Shown here piece after piece: positions 18,901 to 28,300 of a stretch of DNA of 64,000 nt. This stretch comes from Nevskia sp. (GTDB lineage Bacteria > Pseudomonadota > Gammaproteobacteria > Nevskiales > Nevskiaceae), in NCBI GenBank assembly GCA_021732745.1, contig JAKFUK010000001.1, positions 508,931 to 572,930 on the forward strand. Reading direction: 5' to 3'. Position numbers and translations under genes: made by a program. The first letter of the stretch is position 1. Each line of letters starts with the position of its first letter. The notes beneath the pieces are model-generated. The model did not search any database, was not told the origin of the DNA, and saw only the letters and a list, made by a program, of their open reading frames with translations.

Positions 18901-21900
18901 TTCGCGTGCCGGCTTCTCGCCGGCCACGCTCGGCATGGCCGAAGCCCACGGCACCGGCACGCCGGTCGGCGACAAGGCCGAAGCCCGCACGATCACCGAA
19001 TCGCTCGCCGCTGAGGGTGCCGCGCCGAAGACCGTCGCGATCAGCTCGGTCAAGACCTTGCTCGGCCACACCAAGGCCAGCGCCGGTGTTTCCGGCCTGA
19101 TCAAGGTGGCGCTGTCGCTGTATCACCGCACGCTGCCGGCGCATTTTGGCGTCGAGAAGCCGATCGACACGATCGCCGACCCGAAAGCGCCGGTGTATCT
19201 GCTCAAGGACGCCCGGCCGTGGATCGCCCATCCGGACCATCCGCGCCGTGGCGGCGTGTCGGCCTTCGGTTTCGGCGGCACCAATTTCCACGCCGTGCTC
19301 GAGGAATACCGCGGCAGCTTCGGCGCCAGCGGCGCGTCGGGTGCGCCGCGCTGGCCGCATGAACTGTTCGTGTTCCGGGCCAAGGACGAAGCCACGTTGG
19401 CCAACGAGATGGGCCGCTTCGTCGCCGCCCTCAAGGTCGGGAGCAACGTCAAGTTCCGCGACCTCGCCTGGTCGCTGAGCAAGCAGGCCGAGAGCCGTGT
19501 CGGCGCGCCGCTGTGCGTGGCACTGGTCGCCAAGGATTTCGCCAGTCTGCAAGCCGATCTCGAAGCGACCATCGCCAGCCTCGCCGGCAACGGCCGGCCG
19601 CTGCCGCAGTCGGTCCGCTACTCGAAGTCGGTGCCAGCCACGGCACCGCAGCTCGGCTTCCTGTTCCCGGGCCAGGGCTCGCAATACGTCAACATGGGCC
19701 GCGAAACCGCGCTCTATGTCGATGAGCTGCGCTCGGCACTCGAATTCACCGACGCGACATTGCGCCACGAATTCCCGGCGCTGCTGTCGCGCACCATCAT
19801 GCCGCCGGCCACCTTTGACGCCGAAGCCGAAAGCGCGCAGCTGAAGGCGCTGACCGACACCCGCGTCGCGCAGCCGTCGATCGGTGCGCTGTCGCTAGGC
19901 TATACGCGACTGGCCGAACGTCTGGGCCTGTCGGCCGTTGCCGCAGCCGGTCACAGCTACGGCGAGTACTCGGCACTTCATGCCGCCGGTGCGCTGTCCG
20001 CTGCCGATTTCCTCAAGCTGTCCGCAGTGCGCGGCAAGTGCATGGCCGAAGCTGCCGCGACCTCCGAAAAAGGCGCGATGGCAGCGATCCAGGCCAAGCG
20101 CGAAGTCGTCGCCGCCGCGATCGCCGGCATTGCCGGCGTCAAGATCGCCAACCACAACGCGCCAGAGCAGGCCGTGATTTCCGGCCCGGCTGCCGGTGTC
20201 GAACAGGCCGCCAAGGCGCTGGAAGCCAGCGGCGTGCGGGTCACCCGCCTTGCCGTTTCGGGTGCCTTCCACACTGAACTGGTCGCCAGCGCCCAGACCG
20301 GCCTGTCGGCGGCGATTGCCGCCAGCACCGTCAGCGTGCCGCGCCTCAGCGTCTACTCGAACACCACCGGCAAGGCCTACCCGGCCGACGTTGCCGGGAT
20401 CAAAGCTACGCTCGATGGCCACCTGCTGAACAGCGTCGAATTCGTGGCCGAAATCGAAGCGATGCACGCCGCCGGCGTGCGGGTATTCGTCGAACTCGGG
20501 CCGAAGGGCACCTGCGCGAACATGGCCAAAGCCACGCTCGCGGGCAAGGACGCCATCTGCGTCTCGCTCGACGGCAACGGCGGCGGCCTGCGCGGCCTGC
20601 TGCTCGGCCTCGCCGAGCTGGTGGTGGCCGGTGTGCCGGTCGCCCTCGCCCGTCTGTTCGACGGCCGCGACGCCCAGGCGCTGGACCTCTCGAAGCTCGC
20701 CGACCTGCTGAAGCCGGACGCGATTCCGAAGCACGCCTGGTGGGTTAGCGGCGGCTGCGCACGTGCGCAGGACGATCCGCTGTTCCGTACCGGCCAACTT
20801 CCGGCCTACGACGTCGAAACCCTCGCCGCCGAACGCGCGAAGCTGCAAACGGCGCGTACCGTCATCGTCCAGGGCCCGGCAGCGCCGGCGCAGATCATTC
20901 ATCAGCCCGCAGCGGCAGCGCCTGCTGCCGCGTTCACCGCCAATCCGGCCCTCGGCTCGGAAGCGCTGGCCGCCTACCAGCAGACCATGCGCCAGTTCCT
21001 GCAATTGCAGGAGCGCGTGGTGTCGCAGTACCTCGGCGGCAGCCCCGGTGCGGCATTGCCGGCGATGCCAGCGCTGATGCCCGGGCCGATGCCGGTCGCG
21101 GCCCCGATCGTTGTCGCGGCACCGCGCTCGGTCGTGGCCCCTGCACCACTTCTGACCCCGGCTCCGGCACGAGTCGAAGCACCGAAGCCGGTTGCTGTGG
21201 TTGCGGCACCCGTTGTTGCCGCCCCGGTCGCAATCAGCTTCGACCCCGCAGCAGCCCTGCTCGAAATCGTCGCCGATCGCACCGGCTACCCGCAGGACAT
21301 GCTGGGGCTTACGCAGGATCTGGAAGCCGAACTCGGCATTGATTCGATCAAGCGCGTCGAGATTCTCGGTGCCTTCCAGAAGCAGTTGCCGGCCGCAGCC
21401 GGTGAGGCGATGCAGGCCGGCATGGAGCGCTACACCCGCGCCCGCACGCTGACCGCGATTCTCGAAACCGCGAAGGCCGATCTCGCAAGACTCGGCATGT
21501 CGGCGGCGCCTGCCGCTGCTGCCGTATCGGTGGCCGTCACGGTCAACGCCGCACCGTCGGTGGACCGTGCCCAGGTGTCGGCGATCCTGCTCGGCATCGT
21601 CGCCGATCGCACCGGCTATCCGACCGACATGCTCGGTCTCGATCAGGACCTCGAAGCCGAACTCGGCATTGACTCGATCAAGCGCGTCGAAATCCTCGGC
21701 GCGCTGCAGAAGGCCCTGCCAGCTGCGGCCGGCGACGCCATGCAGTCGGGCATGGAGAAATTCACCCGCGCCCGGTCGCTGACCGCGATCCTCGATGCCG
21801 CGATGGCGCTGGTACCGGCGTCGACGGCTGCTGCCGCTGCGCCGGTCGCCGTCTCCGTCGCCGTGTCGGCCGTTGCCGCCGTCGCAGCTTTCGACCGCGT

Positions 21901-24900
21901 CTCGGCGCAGGCGATGCTGCTCGGTATCGTCGCCGATTGCACCGGCTATCCGACCGACATGCTCGGGCTCGATCAGGATCTCGAAGCCGAGCTCGGCATC
22001 GATTCGATCAAGCGCGTCGAAATCCTCGGTGCGCTGCAAAAGGCGCTACCGGCAGCCATCGGCGAAGCGATGCAGGCCGGCATGGAGCGCTTTACCCGCG
22101 CCCGCACGCTGACCGCCATTCTCGATGCAGCGGCCGCCATCGCACCTGCTGCTTCGGTGGCATCGACGGCGGTGGCCGTATCGGTGGCCGCGTCGTCCGC
22201 AACGGCTGCCGTCGCTGGCGTCGACCGCGCCACGATGCAAGCGCAGTTGCTGGGCATCGTCGCCGATCGCACCGGTTATCCCACTGACATGCTCGGTCTC
22301 GATCAGGATCTGGAAGCCGAACTCGGCATCGACTCGATCAAGCGCGTGGAAATCCTCGGTGCGCTGCAAAAGGCGCTGCAGGCCGCACAGGCCGATGCCA
22401 TGCAGGCGTCGATGGAGAAATTCACTCGCGCCCGTACGTTGAACACCATCCTCGACGCTGCCGAGTCGCTCGCGCCGGCAGCAGTTGCCGCCGCACCGGT
22501 TGCAATCGCGATCGCGTCGGCAGCACCGGCTTCGGTCGCGATTGCCTTGGCCGCCACGCTTGATCGCAGCGCTTTGAGCGCGATGCTGCTCGACATCGTC
22601 GCCGACCGCACCGGCTACCCGACCGACATGCTCGGCCTCGATCAGGACCTGGAAGCCGAACTCGGCATCGACTCGATCAAGCGCGTCGAAATCCTGGGTG
22701 CGATGCAGAAGGCCTTGCCGACGGCTCAGGCCGATGCCATGCAGGCCAGCATGGATCGCTACACCCATGCCCGTAGCCTGAACGCCATTCTCGATGCCGT
22801 GATGTCGCTGGCAGGGCCTGCTGCGCCTACGGCAGTTGCCGCTGCGGTTGCCGCGCCTTCTGTCGTCATTGCCGCAGCAGCGACCGCTGCCGTCAGCGAC
22901 ACGATTCCGCGATACGCCCCGCGCGCGAAGCTGGTGCCGCTGCCGAAGCGCCGTCACGCCGTCGCCGGTCTCTATGTGCTGACCGCCGATGAAGAAGGCG
23001 TGGCCGATCTGCTGGCAGCCCGCATCGTCAAGGCCGGTGGCAAGGCTGCCGTGCTGCCAGCCGCTGCAGCGACTGATCCCGCGCAGCTCGCGACCACACT
23101 CGACGGACTTCGCCAGCAGCACGGCAAGGTCGCCGGCATCGTCCATCTGGCTTCGCTGGTGTCGGCCGACGTCAGCGATCTCGCAGTCTGGAAGCGGCAA
23201 AGCGCGCTGCAGGCCAAAGCCCTGTTCTGGCTGTTGCAGCAGACCATGAGCGAGTTGTCGGCCGGCCCTTCGGTCGCGCTCGCGGCCAGCCGGTTCGGCG
23301 GTTGCCTGGGCCGCGAAACCGAAGGCCCGAGCCTGCCGCAGGCCGGCGCTGCTGTTGGCCTGTTCAACTGCGCGACACAGGAAATCCCCAGCCTGCGCGC
23401 GCGTCTGGTCGACTTTGAAGTCGTCGCCACGACGCAGAGCATCGTCGATGCCTTGTTCGATGAACTCGTGGTCGACGATGCCCGTACCGAGATCGGCTAC
23501 GCCGAAGGCATGCGCTACGGCTATACGCATGTCGCCGAAACCGTGTCGGATCATCCCTTCGCACCGCATCTGACGCCGAATGGCGACTGGATCGTGCTGA
23601 TCACCGGCGGTGCGCGCGGCATCACCGCCGAAATCGCCGAGGAACTGGCCCGGCCGGGCATGCGTCTGGTGCTGCTCGGCCGTACGGCGCTGCCTAGCGT
23701 CGAAAATGGCGCGACGGCGTCGATCGCCAAAGAGGCGGACCTCAAGAAAACCCTGCTGACGCAGGCGCTGGCGGCGGGCCGCAAGCCGACGCCGGTGGAA
23801 CTGGAGCGCGAGTTGCGAGCCGTGCTCGCCGATCGCGAAATCCTCGGCAACATCACGCGGCTGACGAAGGCCGGCGCGATCGTCGACTACCGCGCCTGCG
23901 ATGTCCGCAACCCTGCCGTATTTGGTGCGCTGATCGACGAGATCTACGCCACCTACGGCCGCATCGACGCCGTGCTGCACGGTGCCGGGGTGATCGAGGA
24001 CCGGCGCATTCCGGACAAGACGCCAGAGTCTTTCGATCGCGTCTATGACACCAAGGTCGACAGTGCCTGGACCCTGGCCACCCGGCTCAAGCCGGAAAGC
24101 CTGCAATTGCTGGCGCTGTTCACCAGCGTGTCCGGTCGCTTCGGCAACACCGGGCAGTCCGATTACGCCGCCGCCAACGAAACCCTGAATCGCCTTGCCT
24201 GGCAGTTGCACCGGCGCTGGAACGGCGTCCGGGTGATCTCGGTGAACTGGGGTCCCTGGGACGCCGGCATGGCCAGCCAGCAGGTGCGCGATGCCTTCCG
24301 GGCGCGCGACATCGTGCCGATTCCGATCGCCGCCGGGCGTCGCTGGTTCATGGACGAATTGGCTTACGGGCCGCGCAAGGATGTCGAACTGGTGGCGGGC
24401 GAAGGTCCCTGGGAGCAGGATCGCGGCAGCGACTCGGCCGACGCCGAAAGTGCAGCCAGCGACAGCAAGACCCTGCCGCTGATCCGTCGTCCGGTGCGCA
24501 TGGGTGCCGGTGGCGCGGTGGTCTACGAGCATGGCTTGAGCCTGCGCGCCGATCCTTATCTCACCGATCATCGTCTCGACAACAAGCCGGTGCTGCCCGC
24601 CGCTGCGGCGCTGGAATACATCGCCCAGTTCGCACAGGCCGCCTGGCCGGAGTGGACGGTGGCCGAAGTGCGCGACCTGCGCGCCTATTCGGGCATCGTG
24701 CTGGACGGTGATGCAGCGGAAAAGACCCTGCTGCTGAAGGCGCGTTCGTCGACCCATTCGGACGCCGGTTCGCAAGCTGTGACCATCGAATTGTTCGATC
24801 ACGGCCGCAAGTCGCCGAACTACCGAGCCAGCGTCATCCTGCTGCCGCAGTTGCCGGAGGCCCCGCTCGCCAGCCTGTCGCCAATCAGCGGTGGCGCGCC

Positions 24901-25354
24901 AATGAGCGCCGCCCGGATGTACGCCGATCACTTGTTCCACGGCCCGCAATTCCAGTTCGTGACCGACATCGGCGCGCTGTCCAGCGATGGGATCGACGCC
25001 ACGGTGGTCGCGTCCTCGCCGGCCAGCATGCTCGGCACGGCGGAAGCGGCGAATACCCGCTGGCTGTTCGATTTCGGCCTGATCGACACCGCACCGCAAC
25101 TGGCGCTGGTGTGGGCGCGGGTCATGCACGGCAAGACGGCGTTACCGTCGAGCTTCGGCAAGGTGGTGCGCTACGGCAACGGCCCGGTGGTCGGCAAGCT
25201 GAAGGTTTCGGTGCGCATCAAGCCAGCTGCGCATGAAGCCGGCGTGCGCTACGACATGCAATTCGTCGACGACAGCGGCCGCGTGCGGCTGGCGATTACC
25301 GATGCCGAAAGCACGATGAGCGCTGCGCTCAACCGGCTGGCGGGCAACTCCTGA
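15914..25354 (+). CDS. PfaA-like megasynthase: ER-ER-KS-AT-ACP5-KR-DH
   Basis: 3146 residues from GTG 15914 (GGGAG six to eight bases upstream; GTG 15908 is an alternative). Approximate order: two nitronate-monooxygenase/FabK-like flavin domains (5-245 with GHEAGG at 134; 310-560 with GRECGG at 462); ketosynthase 688-1135 (Cys877 in DAACASS, EAHGTGT, LLGHTKASAG); acyltransferase 1250-1545 (GQGSQ, Ser1348 in GHSYGE); five ACPs with phosphopantetheine Ser at 1811, 1921, 2031, 2141 and 2254, each in LGIDSIKRVEIL; ketoreductase about 2330-2830 (TGGARGI; Ser2738 and Tyr2751); hot-dog dehydratase 2870-3146 (His2886, Asp3058). KS-AT-ACPn-KR-DH with this ACP motif is the PfaA plan of polyunsaturated fatty acid synthases; the fused reductases replace a separate PfaD. 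The dehydratase motif has Asn where Gly is usual (DHRLDNKPVLP). All catalytic residues examined are present. Confidence 0.93.
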   Translation: MVHDSFDVFGIAPADAMHPGTAVATARAGGTGLLDLEFSRDDDRATASFERLLTATDARIGLRVDSGHAALAAKLLVTAGDRALTLILTGTPAQQAVVSAQLAAGGQHRVLAEVIDVTHIGHFPFAHHGLVAKGHEAGGWVGADTSYILAQKLLGKTELPVYMQGGIGVHSAAALRAMGAAGVIFEDQLLLLAESPLSESQQNELARLNGAETRLFGELIDLPCRVYSRPGTPTLKAADADNNQVEAGDLPVDAWRTRLTANLGWNGGEQFMPIGQGIGLAATYRTQYRSVGRFIQAVRRASTRHVESAVATGFMAPGGALAQSHGTTFPIAQGPMTRVSDSPEFAYQVSKNGALPFLALALYRGPQVLEMLQQTKARMTQADGSVLPWGVGLLGFVPHSLREEQIAAVWQCKPTYALIAGGRPDQAAHFEQHGIPTYIHAPAPALLRMYIEQGAKRFVFEGRECGGHIGPLASFPLWEQMIEVLLADVKPGAEAGYHILFAGGIHNAASGAMLAALAAPLAARGMKVGCIMGTAYLFTQEIVDSGAVVKGFRDAAISCDKTVNFETGPGHSTRCVDTPFFREFRDARKELLREGVGADELRDRLEDMNMGRMRVASKGLNRDASGQIVTVSEADQYKDGMFMIGQVATMRDGVVTLDALHREVTEGGMAMLHAVVGAKGARKQEAKPSDIAIVGLGTLLPKATLAEKYWENILDQVCVIGEVPKDRWDWKMYFDADRRARDKVYSRWGGFLDEVAFDPISYGIPPKSMKSIDPMQLLTLEVARRALADAGMGDGDFDRENTSVILGAGGGLGDLGTQYAVRAELPRFVDIDDKTVWERLPEWTEESFAGTLLNVAAGRVSNRMDFGGLNFTIDAACASSLAAISIAVNELESGRTNVAIAGGIDTVQSPFGFLCFSKTQALSPNGKPKTFDQGADGIAISEGLAVVVLKRLADAEAAGDRIYAVIKSVAGSSDGRALGLTAPRPEGQKLALKRAYSRAGFSPATLGMAEAHGTGTPVGDKAEARTITESLAAEGAAPKTVAISSVKTLLGHTKASAGVSGLIKVALSLYHRTLPAHFGVEKPIDTIADPKAPVYLLKDARPWIAHPDHPRRGGVSAFGFGGTNFHAVLEEYRGSFGASGASGAPRWPHELFVFRAKDEATLANEMGRFVAALKVGSNVKFRDLAWSLSKQAESRVGAPLCVALVAKDFASLQADLEATIASLAGNGRPLPQSVRYSKSVPATAPQLGFLFPGQGSQYVNMGRETALYVDELRSALEFTDATLRHEFPALLSRTIMPPATFDAEAESAQLKALTDTRVAQPSIGALSLGYTRLAERLGLSAVAAAGHSYGEYSALHAAGALSAADFLKLSAVRGKCMAEAAATSEKGAMAAIQAKREVVAAAIAGIAGVKIANHNAPEQAVISGPAAGVEQAAKALEASGVRVTRLAVSGAFHTELVASAQTGLSAAIAASTVSVPRLSVYSNTTGKAYPADVAGIKATLDGHLLNSVEFVAEIEAMHAAGVRVFVELGPKGTCANMAKATLAGKDAICVSLDGNGGGLRGLLLGLAELVVAGVPVALARLFDGRDAQALDLSKLADLLKPDAIPKHAWWVSGGCARAQDDPLFRTGQLPAYDVETLAAERAKLQTARTVIVQGPAAPAQIIHQPAAAAPAAAFTANPALGSEALAAYQQTMRQFLQLQERVVSQYLGGSPGAALPAMPALMPGPMPVAAPIVVAAPRSVVAPAPLLTPAPARVEAPKPVAVVAAPVVAAPVAISFDPAAALLEIVADRTGYPQDMLGLTQDLEAELGIDSIKRVEILGAFQKQLPAAAGEAMQAGMERYTRARTLTAILETAKADLARLGMSAAPAAAAVSVAVTVNAAPSVDRAQVSAILLGIVADRTGYPTDMLGLDQDLEAELGIDSIKRVEILGALQKALPAAAGDAMQSGMEKFTRARSLTAILDAAMALVPASTAAAAAPVAVSVAVSAVAAVAAFDRVSAQAMLLGIVADCTGYPTDMLGLDQDLEAELGIDSIKRVEILGALQKALPAAIGEAMQAGMERFTRARTLTAILDAAAAIAPAASVASTAVAVSVAASSATAAVAGVDRATMQAQLLGIVADRTGYPTDMLGLDQDLEAELGIDSIKRVEILGALQKALQAAQADAMQASMEKFTRARTLNTILDAAESLAPAAVAAAPVAIAIASAAPASVAIALAATLDRSALSAMLLDIVADRTGYPTDMLGLDQDLEAELGIDSIKRVEILGAMQKALPTAQADAMQASMDRYTHARSLNAILDAVMSLAGPAAPTAVAAAVAAPSVVIAAAATAAVSDTIPRYAPRAKLVPLPKRRHAVAGLYVLTADEEGVADLLAARIVKAGGKAAVLPAAAATDPAQLATTLDGLRQQHGKVAGIVHLASLVSADVSDLAVWKRQSALQAKALFWLLQQTMSELSAGPSVALAASRFGGCLGRETEGPSLPQAGAAVGLFNCATQEIPSLRARLVDFEVVATTQSIVDALFDELVVDDARTEIGYAEGMRYGYTHVAETVSDHPFAPHLTPNGDWIVLITGGARGITAEIAEELARPGMRLVLLGRTALPSVENGATASIAKEADLKKTLLTQALAAGRKPTPVELERELRAVLADREILGNITRLTKAGAIVDYRACDVRNPAVFGALIDEIYATYGRIDAVLHGAGVIEDRRIPDKTPESFDRVYDTKVDSAWTLATRLKPESLQLLALFTSVSGRFGNTGQSDYAAANETLNRLAWQLHRRWNGVRVISVNWGPWDAGMASQQVRDAFRARDIVPIPIAAGRRWFMDELAYGPRKDVELVAGEGPWEQDRGSDSADAESAASDSKTLPLIRRPVRMGAGGAVVYEHGLSLRADPYLTDHRLDNKPVLPAAAALEYIAQFAQAAWPEWTVAEVRDLRAYSGIVLDGDAAEKTLLLKARSSTHSDAGSQAVTIELFDHGRKSPNYRASVILLPQLPEAPLASLSPISGGAPMSAARMYADHLFHGPQFQFVTDIGALSSDGIDATVVASSPASMLGTAEAANTRWLFDFGLIDTAPQLALVWARVMHGKTALPSSFGKVVRYGNGPVVGKLKVSVRIKPAAHEAGVRYDMQFVDDSGRVRLAITDAESTMSAALNRLAGNS
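21250..22810 (+). repeat. Five tandem ACP-coding repeats, about 330 bp each
   Basis: Five highly similar acyl carrier protein modules inside the megasynthase gene, with phosphopantetheine serine codons at 21344, 21674, 22004, 22334 and 22673. Spacing is 330, 330, 330 and 339 bp. Units 2-5 share TGYPTDMLGLDQDLEAELG almost unchanged; unit 1 has PQDMLGLTQ and unit 3 has Cys for Arg in VADCTGYP. Ala/Val/Pro-rich linkers separate them. Tandem ACPs work in parallel and raise output in PUFA synthases. Confidence 0.95.
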
Positions 25355-25392
25355 TGCCGGCGTTTTCGGCAGCGCTGACGCAGGCCGGCTGA

Positions 25393-28300
25393 ATGGCCAC
25401 GTCACTCGACATCGCCATCATCGGCATGGCCGGTGCCTACGCCGGTGCCCGGGACGCTGCCACGTTCTGGCAGAACATCCTCGACGGTGTCGATGCCGTA
25501 GCCGAGGCCGGTGCAGAGTGGGCCGGCCCCTATCTCGATCCCGATTCGAAGGCCAACGACCGCATCTACACCACCCGCGGCGGCTTCTTGCGCGATCTGG
25601 CGGAAGTGGACTTAAGCGAACTCGGCGTGATGCCGAACACGCTCGACGGCGGCGAGCCGGATCACATGCTGGCGCTGCGCTTCGCTCGCGATGCGCTGGC
25701 CGACTCGGGTTACCTGAAGAAGGATTTCAATCGCGAGCGCATCGGCATCGTGCTCGGCCGTGGCACTTACGCCAATCGCGGCATCCTGAACATGGTCCAG
25801 CACGGCATGATCATGGACCAGACGATGGAGCTGATCCGTGGCCTGCGCCCCGATCTGACCGACGCGGAGCTGGCAAAGCTGAAAGCCCAGTTCAAGGCCC
25901 AGCTGCCGCCCTACACCGCCGAAACCGTCGGCCTGCTGACGCCGAACGTGATCGCCGGCCTGATCGCCAACCGGCTCGATCTGATGGGGCCGAACTTCAT
26001 CGTCGACGCCGCCTGCGCATCGAGCCTGATCGCCATCGAACTGGCAGTGCGCGAGATCAATTCCGGTCGCTGCGACATGATGATCACCGGCGGCGTGCAG
26101 GCCCAGTGCCCGCCGCAGCTGTACATGCAGTTCTGCCAGATCGGCGCGCTGAGCCACGGCCAGTTGCGACCGTTCCAGAAAGGCGCCGATGGCACCCTGC
26201 TCGGCGAAGGCGTCGGCGTGCTGGTGCTGAAGAAGCTGTCGCTGGCCGAAGCCGACGGCGACCGCATCTACGCGGTCATCAAGGGCATCGGCTCGGCCTC
26301 GGACGGCAAGGCCAAGGGCCTGCTGACGCCGCGTCTGGAAGGCGAAGTGCTGGCCTTGAGGCGCGCCTACGAATCCTGCGGCATCGATCCGGCCACCATC
26401 GGCCTGGTCGAAGCCCATGGCACCGGCACCCGGGTTGGCGACAAGACCGAGATCGAATCGCTGACCACGATGTTCGGGCCGCGCGTCGGCGAACTGCCGA
26501 CGATCGCGCTCGGCTCGGTCAAGTCGATGATTTCGCACTGCCTGCCGGCCGCCGGCAGTGCCTCGATGATCAAGACCGCGCTGGCGCTGCATCACAAGGT
26601 GCTGCCGCCGATGCTCTGCGATGAGGTCGACCCCGACCTGCACATCGAAAAGACGCCGTTCTACATCAACACCGAAGCCCGGCCGTGGATTCACGGCGGG
26701 CCGCATCCGCGCCGCGCCGGCGTCAATGCCTTCGGCTTCGGCGGCATCAACGCCCACATCATTCTCGAAGAGTACCGGCCGTCGAAAGCCGCGCTGGCGA
26801 AGTCCGGTGCCGGCCTGATGCACATGCCCGGTCACTCGGAACTGATGACGCTGGCTGCGGATTCGGCTGAAGCCTTGGCCGACCTCGCCCGTCAGTTGGT
26901 CGAGCACGCGCGCGGGCCGTCAAAGCCCAGCCTGGCCATGCTCGCCAGGGCCAGCAGCCTGCATGCGACCGGCGAACACCGGCTGGCGGTAGTTGCCAGC
27001 GACGCCGCCGATCTGGCCACCAAGCTCGAACAGGCGCTGGCCAAGCTCGGTCGCCCGGACCCGGCGGCGTTCAAGATTCGTGCGGGCGTCCACTACGGTC
27101 GCGGTGCTTTGCCCGGCAAGGTCTGCTTCGTGTTTCCCGGCGAAGGCGCGCAGTACGGCGGCATGCTCGCCGACCTGTGCCTGAACTTCCCGCAGGTTCG
27201 CGAGTGGTTCGATTTCATCGACGAATCCTCGATCAAGCGTGATGGCCGACGCCGCTCGCCGATCGTGTTTCCAGCGCCGACCAGCATCAGCACCAGCACC
27301 CGGGAGCGTCTGGAAAGCGATCTGTTCGAGATGGACGTCGCCGCCGAAACGGTGTTCGCGGCCTCGATCGGCATGTACACCCTGCTCGAAGACCTGGGCT
27401 TCAAGCCGGACACCATGCTCGGTCATTCAACCGGCGAGAACACCGCGCTGACCGCCAGCGGTGTGCGTCGCTACGATCGCCGCGACGAGATTGCCGACAC
27501 CGTCCGCGACCTGAACCGCATCTATCGCGAACTCGATCGCGAAGGCCGCATCGTTGAAGGCAGCCTGCTGACCATCGGCGCGCTGAAACCCGCTGCCCGC
27601 AGCGAACTGCTGCGCCAGTTCGGCACCGGCGACAGCCCGATCCGCGTCGCGATGGACAACTGCCCGAATCAGCTGGTGCTGTTCGGCTCGCGTTTCGACA
27701 TCGCGGATCTCAAGGACAAGCTGGCCGCCGATGGCGCAATCTGCGCCGAGCTGCCGTTCGGCCGCGCTTATCACACTTCGCTGTTCGCGCCGGTCGCCGA
27801 TGCCTACCGCGAGTACTACGCCGATCTCGCCTTCGGCCCCGGCAAGACCGTGCTGTACAGCGCCCAAAGCGTCGGCCCGTTCCCGAACGATGCTGCCGAC
27901 ATCCGCGAACTGGCCTGCCAGCAATGGGAAAGCCCGGTGCGCTTCACCGAAACCGTCGAGAAGCTCTATGCCGACGGCGTGCGGGTATTCGTTGAAGTCG
28001 GCCCCAGCGGCAACCTGACCTCGTTCATCGGCGACACCTTGCGCGACAAGGACGATGTCGTCGCCTTAAGCACCAACAGCCGCCGCAAGGCCGGCGTCAC
28101 CCATCTGCACCAGACGCTGGCGCAGTTGTTCGCGATCGGCGTCGCTTTCGATCCGCAGCAGCTCTACGCCGACCGCGACATCGCGACATTGCAGCTTGCT
28201 GCAACACCTGCCGCTGCACCGCGACCGAAGCCGCGAATCAAGCTGCAGATGCCGCTGATCCATCTGCCGGCCGATGTGCCGCCGATGCCGAAAGCGACGG

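Noticed and set aside
21250-22810. Regular 330-bp repeats resembling a satellite or array
   Set aside because: They are in-frame ACP modules, not CRISPR or a non-coding array.
22046-25129. A 1027-codon open frame antisense to the megasynthase
   Set aside because: Shadow of the ACP-KR-DH coding region, with repeated blocks that are just the complement of the ACP repeats.
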